NCBI GenBank assembly: GCA_024229515.1 | Contig: JAAESI010000105.1 | Span: forward strand, 1 to 64,000 | Length of the DNA: 64,000 nucleotides | Source of the DNA: Pseudomonadota bacterium | GTDB lineage: Bacteria; Myxococcota_A; UBA796; UBA9615 | Direction of reading: 5' to 3' | Part shown: positions 1 to 7,683 of the stretch, in pieces | How the letters are laid out: every line of letters begins with the position of its first letter | How positions within the stretch are numbered: the first letter of the stretch is position 1 | Position numbers and translations under genes: made by a program | Notes under the pieces: generated by a model | Seen by the model: only the letters and a program-made list of their open reading frames with translations | What the model was told of the DNA's origin: nothing | Databases searched by the model: none

Positions 1-53
1 CGGTACTTCGTCTTGAACTTCAGCGTCACCTTGCTCTTCGTGCGTGCGGCCAT
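1..53 (-). CDS. Partial gene, 5' end only, product unknown
   Basis: Only the first 17 codons lie inside the window; the gene continues beyond position 1. The start is an ATG at 53 with a GGAG ribosome-binding-like stretch about 10 nt upstream. The visible N-terminus is basic (MAARTKSKVTLKFKTKYR) and has no signal peptide. It could be a small ribosomal or nucleic-acid-binding protein, but that is a guess from composition only. Confidence 0.45.
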   Translation of the reverse strand, partial: MAARTKSKVTLKFKTKY

Positions 54-152
54 CTTGGTCGTCTCCGGAGGCTGATCCTCGAGGAGCACCGTGGGCCGAG
101 CAGGCCCATCAGGTCAAGACGCCGAGCCATGCACCAACGCCGCGCATCGCGC

Positions 153-884
153 TCAACTGTAGCGGTAGTGGATCCCCGAGCCCCGGGCCGCGGCGAGCTC
201 GTACCGGGCGGTCAGCGCCTCGAAGTCCGATTCCAGCCAGGTCGCGGTCTCCTCGGCATCGGGACCGTCGCCGACCACCGCGTCGATGGCGGCGTCCAGG
301 GACGGCCGGTCGACGAAGCTGAGCTTCATGTACGCGGCGATGACGTCCTCGGGGGGCCGGTAGACGTGCGCCACGCCGCTGGGATCCTCGGGGAACGCGA
401 GCTTGCCGGTGGCATCCGACGGGGCCTCGGTCCCCTCGACGAACGCGGGGTAGCCCTCATCGGTCGAGTCGTCCGGGTACAGCCGCTCCAGCAGCCCCAT
501 CAACTCGGGGGAGACCCGGATGGTGGGACCTCGCTTGGAGACCACCGTCCAGCGAACAGCGTGGTCCCGAAGCTCGTCCAGGGACATGCGCGCGAGGTCG
601 AAGGCGGTGCGCGCCTTGCCGTACTCGTGATCCACCATCGCCTCGAGTTCGGCGACCACGTCGTCGCCCCGACCGAGCTCGCGGCACTTGCGCTGCAGCT
701 GGCGGAGGCGGTTCACCTCGTCGGGATCGGCGCGGTAATCCAGCGACAGCACGGCCCGGTGGAGGATCGACCGGTCGGCCCCCTTGCTGACCCGCTCGTA
801 GGCGTACAGAACCACGGCGAACAGGCATTCGTGGTCCACGGCGACGAGCTGAGCGTGGAGGTTCTCGAGGGTGGGTCGCGTCAC
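153..884 (-). CDS. Hypothetical protein, 243 aa
   Basis: Open frame of 243 codons with a GTG start at 884. No signal peptide and no membrane segment are visible; the N-terminal half is rich in charged helical sequence and the C-terminal half is acidic. I do not recognise a family. It is probably the last gene of a leftward run that begins at 8858: gaps to the upstream gene are only 12 nt here, 7 nt before the next and 15 nt before the one after that. Function cannot be named; the link to the polysaccharide operon rests on spacing only. Confidence 0.6.
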   Translation of the reverse strand: MTRPTLENLHAQLVAVDHECLFAVVLYAYERVSKGADRSILHRAVLSLDYRADPDEVNRLRQLQRKCRELGRGDDVVAELEAMVDHEYGKARTAFDLARMSLDELRDHAVRWTVVSKRGPTIRVSPELMGLLERLYPDDSTDEGYPAFVEGTEAPSDATGKLAFPEDPSGVAHVYRPPEDVIAAYMKLSFVDRPSLDAAIDAVVGDGPDAEETATWLESDFEALTARYELAAARGSGIHYRYS

Positions 885-896
885 GGCGCGACGATG

Positions 897-2261
897 CTAA
901 CCCAGGGCTTCGAAGGCCGCGTCCTGGAGGCGCACCAAGGCGGGGCCGAGGTCGCGAAGAAGCGCCGTGGGGCGGCCGTGGTCGGCTGCCCAGGGGTCGC
1001 CCAGGGACAGCTTCGCCGCCGCCGCGCCGATGCGCGCGAGGGCGGGATCGGCGCTGGTCACGAGCACCTCGTGGGCTGCCGACAGCGGGTCGGTGGGCTC
1101 GCCCCCGCGGAGCAGGTGGAGCACCGCCGGCCAGGCTCCGAACATCGTCTCCGTGGTGCGCAGCCCGGTTCCGGATCGACTCCACGCCGACGCGGTCGCG
1201 ACGATGAGGGAAGCGAGCTCGGAGCGGAGGTCGTCGCGCACGTGGTCGGGCCCCTCGAACGCGGCGTGGAGCGCGTCCTCGCCGACCAGCGGATCGCGGT
1301 GGAGCCGCCACCCGAGGCGGTCCAGGGGGCGGGCCGAGAGCCGACGGCGGAGCACCCCCGCCATCGCCGACTCGGTCACCACGGCGGGCGCCGCGAGTCC
1401 CCCGCACGCGCCTCGGATCGCGTCCCCGTCCAGCATCGCGAGGTGCTGATGGAGCCGTCGGGGGAGGCCCGCGGCGACGTGGAGGGGAGCGTCGTCGGGG
1501 ACCACCGCGAGCAGCTGCCAGCTTCGACGGGTGCCCCACGGGCCAGGGGCCAGGTACAGCCCCGAGACGACGGTCGCGAAGTGGCGGGGGAGGTCCGCCA
1601 GCAGCGGCTCGAAGAGGCCGTGGATGCGGTCGAGGCCGCGCGGCGCAGGGGCGGACGCCGAGCGGGGAAGGGCGGCCTCGGGATCGACAGCGGCCTCACC
1701 CCCGAAGACGGCTCCGAAGGCGCCGAGGGTGGAGGTCAGCAGCTCCGGCGCGCGAGCGGCCGGCCCGGGCACGGGAGGGAAGTGGATCGGCGTGCCCAGC
1801 TGCTCCAGCTCGTCGCGGAGGGCGGTGGCGACGGCGCGGGCCCCGGGGAGGTCGGCGGCGGCGAGGCGCGCGGGCAGCTGGCGGAGGAAGCGATCGGCGC
1901 ACGCGCGCAGCCGTTCGCGGGGTTCCAGGTCCGCCCCTTCGAATCCGATGCCGGCGGCCGAGCGCTGCACGATCGCCCACTCCCGGGGGGTCACCACGAG
2001 CACCGGCCGTTCGCCGACCTGCACCGCGGCGAGGGCGGCGGCCCGCACTTCGGGGGGGCACGGATCGATCAGCACCGCGGCCAGCGGCTCGGCCCGGCCA
2101 GCGGGGTGTGCGAGCACGACGTCCTTCACCGCGACGCCCGCTTCCGCGGCCCGACGGCGCAGCGACGAGGCCAGACCGGGGAGCACGAAGCGGGCCCGGA
2201 TCGCCTTGCGCACGACGGCAGGGAGCGCGGCGGGCACGACCCGAACGGGGAGGGATCTCAC
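897..2261 (-). CDS. Hypothetical protein, 454 aa, Ala/Arg-rich
   Basis: 454 codons with a GTG start at 2261, just 7 nt after the stop of the lipoprotein gene at 2269. The protein is Ala, Arg and Leu rich, has no signal peptide or clear membrane helix, and no catalytic motif I can name. The opposite strand also carries a long open frame here, as expected at this GC content, but the minus frame fits the spacing and orientation of its neighbours and has more natural codon content. Likely cytoplasmic; function unknown. Confidence 0.6.
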   Translation of the reverse strand: MRSLPVRVVPAALPAVVRKAIRARFVLPGLASSLRRRAAEAGVAVKDVVLAHPAGRAEPLAAVLIDPCPPEVRAAALAAVQVGERPVLVVTPREWAIVQRSAAGIGFEGADLEPRERLRACADRFLRQLPARLAAADLPGARAVATALRDELEQLGTPIHFPPVPGPAARAPELLTSTLGAFGAVFGGEAAVDPEAALPRSASAPAPRGLDRIHGLFEPLLADLPRHFATVVSGLYLAPGPWGTRRSWQLLAVVPDDAPLHVAAGLPRRLHQHLAMLDGDAIRGACGGLAAPAVVTESAMAGVLRRRLSARPLDRLGWRLHRDPLVGEDALHAAFEGPDHVRDDLRSELASLIVATASAWSRSGTGLRTTETMFGAWPAVLHLLRGGEPTDPLSAAHEVLVTSADPALARIGAAAAKLSLGDPWAADHGRPTALLRDLGPALVRLQDAAFEALG

Positions 2262-2268
2262 GCGGGCG

Positions 2269-3135
2269 TCAGCCTTCGTAGCCGGGGGTGAGGATGTTCA
2301 CGGAGCCGAGGATGCCGGGCATGTCGGGGCCGAAGAGCTCGATGGAAACCCCGGGCTCCTGCTCGTAGTCGATGTCCCGCGCGAGCACGGTGAAGAAGGA
2401 GCCGTCGCCGGTGGGGTCGACGCCCTCCAGATCGGGCTCCAGCGTGACCCAGGTGCGCGAGCCGCCATCGGCCAGGTTCACCGAATCCAGCGTCGTCGGC
2501 AGGTCGAACAGGAAGTCCTCGCCAGGGACCATCGGCGGGTCTTCCACGCTGTCGCAGTAGAGGCAGACGTCGTCGCGGCCGTCGGGGCGGGCGAACCGGC
2601 CCATCGACAGGACCGTGTCGTCGGTCTCGACCCAGCTCTCCCAGCGGAACCCCTCGGTCAGCACCGGGACGAGCAGGCTCGGCAGCAACTCGCCCTCGTC
2701 GTCGGCCCCGAACCACATGCCGGAGGTGGCGTCGTCCGGGGAGCCGTCCGTGGGGGTCCACATGGTTCCGCTGCCCGAGACCGACTGGACGGGGATCTCG
2801 TTCTGCAGGCTGCCGCCCCACTCCTCGAGGGGCGCGCGGAAGAAGACGGCGGCGCTGGGCTCGGTGAGCTGACCGTCGCTGGGGTGGATGCTGACGATGA
2901 TCTCGTCGAAGTCGGCGGGGTCGACCGAGACCTCGGCGGAGTCGCCCGCCCCCGTCGTGTACTCCATGACGAGCACGGCATCGCCGGCGTCGTTGACGGC
3001 CCAGGCGGCGTACCGCCCCTCTTCGAGGTCGGGCATCCAGGTCAGGTTGATTTCGTAGATCCAGCTGTCGACGCCGACCCCGGGGGTGCAGGCGGACAGC
3101 GCCAGGATGGCGACGATGAGGAGTGAGAATCTCAT
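2269..3135 (-). CDS. Secreted lipoprotein, 288 aa
   Basis: The N-terminus is a lipoprotein signal peptide with lipobox LSAC around residue 16, so the mature protein should be lipid-anchored. The body is acidic, low in Lys, and looks beta-rich with a CLYC pair near the middle; no enzyme motif is visible. The start ATG lies 15 nt after the stop of the VanZ/phosphatase-superfamily gene, placing it in the leftward polysaccharide operon. A TAGTCT hexamer ends 12 nt before the ATG, but it contains the upstream TAG stop, so an internal promoter is only possible. Confidence 0.8.
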   Translation of the reverse strand: MRFSLLIVAILALSACTPGVGVDSWIYEINLTWMPDLEEGRYAAWAVNDAGDAVLVMEYTTGAGDSAEVSVDPADFDEIIVSIHPSDGQLTEPSAAVFFRAPLEEWGGSLQNEIPVQSVSGSGTMWTPTDGSPDDATSGMWFGADDEGELLPSLLVPVLTEGFRWESWVETDDTVLSMGRFARPDGRDDVCLYCDSVEDPPMVPGEDFLFDLPTTLDSVNLADGGSRTWVTLEPDLEGVDPTGDGSFFTVLARDIDYEQEPGVSIELFGPDMPGILGSVNILTPGYEG

Positions 3136-3150
3136 GGGGCGGACTCCAGA

Positions 3151-5007
3151 CTAGCGCGGCGAGGGGACCGGGGTTCCCAAGCGGGTTCGGCGATCGCGTG
3201 CCTCCTCCAGGGCGGTGGCGAGCCTTCCGGGCTCGCACGGGGCCGAATCTTCTCGGCACCACGACCAGTCGGGATCCGATATGAGCGTGTGGACCCGTTC
3301 GGATCGACGGCCCTCCGGACACTGCCAGCCACAGGGGGTGCTGCTGACGAGGAGGTCACGGGAGCGGGGAGGAGGGGCGGCCTCGTCCAGCAGGATCCCG
3401 CTCCAGTCGCGGCCGTCGGCGTCCGGCGGCGCTTCCACGTCGAGCAGCGGGAGAAGGGTCGCGAGCAGATCGACTTGTTCGAACCGCCCCTGGATTCGAC
3501 GGCCCGCGCCGCGCCCGTCGGGGAGCCGCACGAGCATCGGAATGCGGACGAGTTCGGGGTGCGGAACGCTGTCCAGGGTCGTGGAGGCGTGCCCGATGCC
3601 GTCCCGCTCGAGGAGCTCTTCGCCGTGGTCGGCGGAGACCACGAGGATCGTGCGCTCGGGGAGGGCGTCCAGGAGGCGTCCGAGCACGGCGTCGGCATCC
3701 GCCACCTCGGCGTCGTAGAGCGCGGCGATGGGTTCTCGGAGCCAGCCGTGGCGACCGGGGAAGTCGGCGCGCGGCACGGTGAGCTGGGTGCGGGCGCGGT
3801 CGAGGAGGGGCGAGTCGGGGAGGCGGTCGGGGAGGCCGAGGGCGGCGAGCTGCTCGGGGGACGCCTCGTAGGGGGCGTGGATGTCGCGGAGGTGGAGCCA
3901 CAGGAAGGTGGGGCCGGCCCGGGCGAGGTGGCGGACCAGCTCGTCGACGGGGTCGGCGTCGCGGTCGAGCTCCTCGGCGAACCCGAGGTTCCGGTAGGTC
4001 TCGGTGGCGTCGCCGGCGTATCCGACGGTGTGCCAACCGGCTTCTGCGAGGGCCTCGACGGGGGTGCGGATGCCCGGGGCCAGCTCCTGGCCGCGCTCCT
4101 GCACACCGTGGACCGCGGGCCAGAGGCCGCTGAAGAACGACACCATCGACGGGGTCGTCCAGATGGAGTTGGCGGTGGCGCCATCGAAGCTGATCGCCTC
4201 GGCGGCGAGCCGGTCGAAGGACGGGAGCGGAACCCCCGCCCGCCCGCCGGGAGGCACGCGGTCGGCACGGAGCGCATCGATGGTGACCAGCAGCAGATGA
4301 TGCCCCCCGTACCCCCCCGCGCCCGAGCCGGGGTCGCCCGAGCCGGGGTCAGACCCTGCATAATGCACGGCCGCTTCGGGAAAAACGGTGGACGCAGTCC
4401 CCACAGCCACGGGGTCAGACCCTGCATACTGCACAAGATCGGCAGTCGCCCCAGGGTGGCCCACGTGCAAAACCGGGAGGATGAGTCGGGCCGCGACAAG
4501 CAGTGCGACGGCGGCCCAGGACGTGCTTCCTCCGCAGGCCAGCAGCACCCCCGCACCCCCGGCGATGGCGTTGGCGACGACGTCCCACGGGTCGAAGGTG
4601 CGGTCGGGGACCGTGCCCTGGAGGAGTTCGTCCCCCGCCCCGACCACGGCGACGAGCCCGAACGCCAGGGCGGCCTTTCCGCCCAGCGCCCGCCACGCGA
4701 GCACGCCCAGCGGCAGGTACTGCACGACGTGCACGCGCTCCTCGGGGAGGTTCCAATACGTCGTCAGCCAGCCCGCGGCGACGAACGTCAACCCCATCGG
4801 GATCCAGGGGACGACGGGGTGGCGGTCGTCGTCGCGCCGAAGGAAGCGCGCGCACAGCACCGCCCCGAGCAGCCCGCCCACAGCGACGGCGCGAGCCAAC
4901 ATCCCCTGGGCGCGCAGGTCCTCGGCGACCGGGCGAGCCCCGAAGGCCATCGCCCCCAGCAACACGATCCAGAGCAGCAGCAGCCCCGTGGCGGCGCGTT
5001 GGCTCAT
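3151..5007 (-). CDS. VanZ-like membrane domain fused to sulfatase-fold (alkaline phosphatase superfamily) domain
   Basis: 618 aa from the ATG at 5007, which overlaps the upstream stop as ATGA; an in-frame start at 5049 would extend into the previous gene and is less likely. Residues about 1-170 hold several hydrophobic helices with a VanZ-like pattern (DELLQGTVPDRTFDPWD followed by a membrane helix). A Gly/Ser/Asp linker follows, containing two copies of a REP-like DNA element, and then an alkaline-phosphatase-superfamily domain: metal-site LVTIDALRADR, HLRDIHAPYE and SADHGEEL. At the nucleophile site, where sulfatases have Cys/Ser-x-Pro-Ser-Arg, it reads WTTPSM, so the nucleophile would be Thr, as in phosphoethanolamine/phosphoglycerol transferases. 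A periplasmic phospho-group transferase or hydrolase acting on the polysaccharide is more likely than a true sulfatase; the substrate is unknown. Confidence 0.85.
   Translation of the reverse strand: MSQRAATGLLLLWIVLLGAMAFGARPVAEDLRAQGMLARAVAVGGLLGAVLCARFLRRDDDRHPVVPWIPMGLTFVAAGWLTTYWNLPEERVHVVQYLPLGVLAWRALGGKAALAFGLVAVVGAGDELLQGTVPDRTFDPWDVVANAIAGGAGVLLACGGSTSWAAVALLVAARLILPVLHVGHPGATADLVQYAGSDPVAVGTASTVFPEAAVHYAGSDPGSGDPGSGAGGYGGHHLLLVTIDALRADRVPPGGRAGVPLPSFDRLAAEAISFDGATANSIWTTPSMVSFFSGLWPAVHGVQERGQELAPGIRTPVEALAEAGWHTVGYAGDATETYRNLGFAEELDRDADPVDELVRHLARAGPTFLWLHLRDIHAPYEASPEQLAALGLPDRLPDSPLLDRARTQLTVPRADFPGRHGWLREPIAALYDAEVADADAVLGRLLDALPERTILVVSADHGEELLERDGIGHASTTLDSVPHPELVRIPMLVRLPDGRGAGRRIQGRFEQVDLLATLLPLLDVEAPPDADGRDWSGILLDEAAPPPRSRDLLVSSTPCGWQCPEGRRSERVHTLISDPDWSWCREDSAPCEPGRLATALEEARDRRTRLGTPVPSPR
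4345..4367 (+). repeat. REP-like double palindrome, copy 1
   Basis: Two adjacent 11-bp hyphenated palindromes, GGGTCAGACCC (4346-4356) and TGCATAATGCA (4357-4367), each symmetric about a central A. It lies inside the linker of the VanZ/phosphatase fusion and is translated in frame, giving VHYAGSDP. Similar short palindromes are mobilised by REP-associated (Y1) transposases in other genomes; no such transposase is in this window. Confidence 0.75.
4411..4433 (+). repeat. REP-like double palindrome, copy 2
   Basis: Differs from copy 1 at a single base (TGCATACTGCA instead of TGCATAATGCA) and lies 66 bp further on in the same orientation and reading frame, giving VQYAGSDP in the protein. The two direct copies flank a 43-bp segment within the same interdomain linker. 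Confidence 0.75.
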
Positions 5008-6023
5008 GCGGTCCAGACCTCCACCAACGCGGGGCCGGCCGCGTTCCACGTGAATCGATCGCGCACCCTGGAGACGAGCTCGGAGTCGGGGACACGCCCG
5101 CGATCCCAGGCGGCCCGCATCGCTGCACGCAGGGCATCACCGTCCCCGGGGGGCACGACGAAGACGCCGTCTGTGTCACGTCCGAGCATGGCCGGAGCAT
5201 GCCCGACGTCGGTCATCACCACCGCCGCCCCGCCGAGGGCCGCCTCGAGCGTGGCGCGGCCGACCACCTCGGTCCAGGAGGCGAGCACGTGCACGCGGGC
5301 CCGGTTGAGCCAGGCGCGGAGGGTCGGGTAGTCCAGCTCGATCGCGTCCAGGCCCCGACCGTAGCGCGCGTGCCGAAGGCCCGTCGCCGAGCCGAGAAAG
5401 CGCACGGGGAGCCGCAGGTCGAGCGCGGCCAGAGCCACCGCCTCGGGGTTCTTGAGCGGCTCGATACGCCCGACACAGGCGATGAAGTCGCCCGGAGGCG
5501 GTGGGAATGGGCATTGGGCAGGGTCTGACCCCAGGTCGGCGATGGCGACGGGGATGGTGATCTCGGGGCCGGGGACGCCGGGGAGGAGGGCCGATTCGGC
5601 GGGGTCGGCGAGGAGGGTGAGATCGGCGAGGGCGCGCACTTCGGCGGCCCGCTCGGCGATGCCGGCGCGTCCCCAGCGGAGGCCCGCCATCGTGTCCGCG
5701 TCCCGCACGACGCGCGCGGCGAGGGCATCGACGCCTCGCCGACCGGCCCGGTGGTAGAGCTCCAACGGGTGCCACAGCGGCGTCAGCAGCAGCCGCGCAC
5801 CGGCCGCCCGGGCTCGCTCGGGGAGGTCTCCCCAGTCGTGCACCCGCTGCAGGCAGAAGAGGTGGACCACGTCGCCCGCCGCCGGGGTCACCGCGGCCGC
5901 GTCGTGCTCGATCCGGACGTCGATGCCGGCGGCCCGGGCTGCCTCGGCGGACTCCGCCACCTGCATCGCGTCGCCCCCGCGACGCTCGCCCGCGGTCCTG
6001 CGCCCGGTGAGCCAGAGGGTCAC
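5004..6023 (-). CDS. GT4-type (GT-B fold) glycosyltransferase
   Basis: 339 aa from a GTG at 6023 that overlaps the upstream TGA as GTGA. The C-terminal half carries the usual GT-B donor-site pattern: a glycosyltransferase family 1/4 core IACVGRIEPLKNPEA near residues 180-195, then ARVHVLASWTEVVGRATLEAALGG, where the TEVVGRATLEA stretch stands in for the common E-x7-E motif. It probably transfers a sugar from a nucleotide donor to a lipid-linked glycan on the cytoplasmic face. A third, inverted REP-like element sits in the interdomain linker (residues about 164-171). It belongs to a chain of five genes with 4-bp start/stop overlaps. The sugar specificity is unknown. Confidence 0.85.
   Translation of the reverse strand: MTLWLTGRRTAGERRGGDAMQVAESAEAARAAGIDVRIEHDAAAVTPAAGDVVHLFCLQRVHDWGDLPERARAAGARLLLTPLWHPLELYHRAGRRGVDALAARVVRDADTMAGLRWGRAGIAERAAEVRALADLTLLADPAESALLPGVPGPEITIPVAIADLGSDPAQCPFPPPPGDFIACVGRIEPLKNPEAVALAALDLRLPVRFLGSATGLRHARYGRGLDAIELDYPTLRAWLNRARVHVLASWTEVVGRATLEAALGGAAVVMTDVGHAPAMLGRDTDGVFVVPPGDGDALRAAMRAAWDRGRVPDSELVSRVRDRFTWNAAGPALVEVWTA
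5511..5532 (-). repeat. REP-like element, copy 3, inverted and partly degenerate
   Basis: Matches the reverse complement of copy 1 at 20 of 22 positions. The GGGTCTGACCC palindrome is kept, while the second palindrome is damaged (GCATTGGGCA). It is read in frame as part of DLGSDPAQ between the two Rossmann-like domains of the glycosyltransferase. Confidence 0.6.
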
Positions 6024-6805
6024 GAGCGCAACGCCTCGACCAGCTTCGCGGCCGCGCCGACCACCTCGGCGGACACCGCCCCGTGGTCCCGCCGCAGCCA
6101 CTGCACCAGCGCTTCGTGCGCCTTGCCGCGCCGCTCCGCGTCCCAGCCCTGGTGGCCGACGTGGACCATGCTCACGTCCTCGACCCGCCCCACGGATTGA
6201 GGCGTGCGCTCGAACCGCGCGCACAACTCCAGGTCTGTGCCGTGGAACCAGAACCGCTCATCGAAGCCGCCGACCGCCTGGATCGACGCCCGCTTCCCCA
6301 GCAGGAAGCAGCCCATCAACCAGCCGACCTCGGTCACGCCGGCGTCCTGCAGCGGCACCGCCCGCGCCGACCTCCCCAGGTGCTCCCGCGCCAACTGGGT
6401 CGGCGTCGGCAGGTACCACCCGGTGGGCTGGTGGCTGCCGTCCGCCCACGTCAGGCGGGGCGAGACCAGCCCCCACCGACCGTCCTGAACGACCTCCAGG
6501 CAGCGATCCAGGACCGCGCCCGTGGGCAGCGTGTCGGGGTTCAGGAACAGCACGAACTGCCCCCCGGCTTCGTCCAGCCCGAGGTTGTTCCCGTGCGAAA
6601 AGGACGTCTCCTCCGGGATCGCCAGGTGCCGGATTTGCAGCGGCGCGACGCGGCAGACCTCGGCCGTGTCGTCCTCGGAGGCGTTGTCGACCACGAGGGT
6701 CTCGAAGCTGCACCCCGGAGGGTTCGCGGCGAGGCTCGCCAGGCAACGCCGCAGGTGGTCGGCGTCGTTCCTCGTGAAGATGACGATGGAGAGGTCGATG
6801 CTCAT
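6020..6805 (-). CDS. GT2 family glycosyltransferase (rhamnosyltransferase-like)
   Basis: 261 aa from the ATG at 6805, which overlaps the upstream TGA (ATGA). The sequence begins with the GT2 hallmark LSIVIFTRNDADHLRRCL, followed by VVDNASEDDT and the metal-binding region LFLNPDTLPTGA; a further FWFHGTDLELC block fits the catalytic-base region. There are no membrane helices. It is a GT-A inverting transferase likely acting on the same glycan as its neighbours. An open frame continues upstream to 7285, but that part is a shadow of the preceding gene. Confidence 0.88.
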   Translation of the reverse strand: MSIDLSIVIFTRNDADHLRRCLASLAANPPGCSFETLVVDNASEDDTAEVCRVAPLQIRHLAIPEETSFSHGNNLGLDEAGGQFVLFLNPDTLPTGAVLDRCLEVVQDGRWGLVSPRLTWADGSHQPTGWYLPTPTQLAREHLGRSARAVPLQDAGVTEVGWLMGCFLLGKRASIQAVGGFDERFWFHGTDLELCARFERTPQSVGRVEDVSMVHVGHQGWDAERRGKAHEALVQWLRRDHGAVSAEVVGAAAKLVEALRS

Positions 6806-7683
6806 CGAGGCCGCGGCTTCGCCCACCCGACGACGTACCCCGCGAGGCCCGCACCGCACGCCGCCACCCCCAGCGCCGCCTCCTTCGGATCCTTCCGCTT
6901 CACCAACGCCGCCGCCGGCGCCCGCACCGCTTTGCGGGCCATCCCCAAGACCAGAGACCGGGGCCCCGCACCGCCCCCACCCGGGGTCGCGACCGTCGCC
7001 CGCATGCCGTCGCGGCAGTGCCGGTAGCACATGGCCACCAGCTCCTCGGGGCGGTCGCGTCGCTCGTGGAAGACCACCACGTCGGGGTCGTACACCAGCC
7101 GCAGGCCGTGCTGGCTGAACCGACGCCCCACGTCCACGTCCTCGCCGTTGGTGCGAAACAGCGGGTTGAAGCCGCCCACATGCTTCAGCGCCGCGACGCG
7201 GTACGTCGCGCATGCACCCACGAGCCAGGGGGCGTTCATGCGGGGCGCAGGCCCCAGATCCTGCGGCCAGAACCGCCCCCGCCACTCGTCGATCCAGTTC
7301 CCCTCGGAGCGCTCTTCGTTGCGCCCGCCGACCCCGGCGACACCTTCGCCCGCGAGCAGCTCCGACACCTTCCTCAGGTAGTCGATGGGCACGATGCAGT
7401 CGGCGTCGATGAACGCGACGGCCTGGAAGCCGAGCTCCTCGGCGCGCCGCCAGAGCGTGTTGCGGGCGGCCCCCAGCCCCTGGTTGTCGTCGTGCACCAC
7501 GACGTCGACGTCCGCCTCCCGGAGCGCCTCGGCGGTGCCGTCGTTCGAGCCGTCGTCGACCGCCAGGAGCGCGCCCGGAGCGGGATCCAGACCCCGCAGC
7601 GCCGCCACGAGGTCCGGCACCCGCGCGGCCTCTCGGTAGCAGGGCACGCCGATCGCGATCGAGCTGGGGTCGACCCGCCTCAC
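6802..7683 (-). CDS. GT2 family glycosyltransferase
   Basis: 293 aa from a GTG at 7683 that overlaps the upstream stop as GTGA. GT-A signature blocks are clear: IAIGVPCYREAARVPDL at the start, LLAVDDGSNDGT, NQGLGAARNTLW, AFIDADCIVP (DxD-type metal site) and NGEDVDVGRRF. The C-terminal 60 residues carry hydrophobic stretches (about residues 255-285) that may associate with the membrane. It is translationally coupled on both sides, so it should be made together with the other transferases. Confidence 0.88.
   Translation of the reverse strand: MRRVDPSSIAIGVPCYREAARVPDLVAALRGLDPAPGALLAVDDGSNDGTAEALREADVDVVVHDDNQGLGAARNTLWRRAEELGFQAVAFIDADCIVPIDYLRKVSELLAGEGVAGVGGRNEERSEGNWIDEWRGRFWPQDLGPAPRMNAPWLVGACATYRVAALKHVGGFNPLFRTNGEDVDVGRRFSQHGLRLVYDPDVVVFHERRDRPEELVAMCYRHCRDGMRATVATPGGGGAGPRSLVLGMARKAVRAPAAALVKRKDPKEAALGVAACGAGLAGYVVGWAKPRPR

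Noticed and set aside
91-108. Short hairpin TGGGCC-gagca-GGCCCA downstream of the 153-884 gene
   Set aside because: Six pairs, no U tract and weak context; not enough to call a terminator.
153-2261. ImuA/ImuB partners of the DnaE-like gene
   Set aside because: The proteins show no RecA-like or Y-family polymerase motifs and lie at the other end of the window.
129-2291. Very long open frame on the plus strand opposite the two unknown genes
   Set aside because: At this GC content antisense frames stay open by chance; composition is Arg/Gly/His-rich and unnatural, and the minus-strand genes fit the operon spacing.
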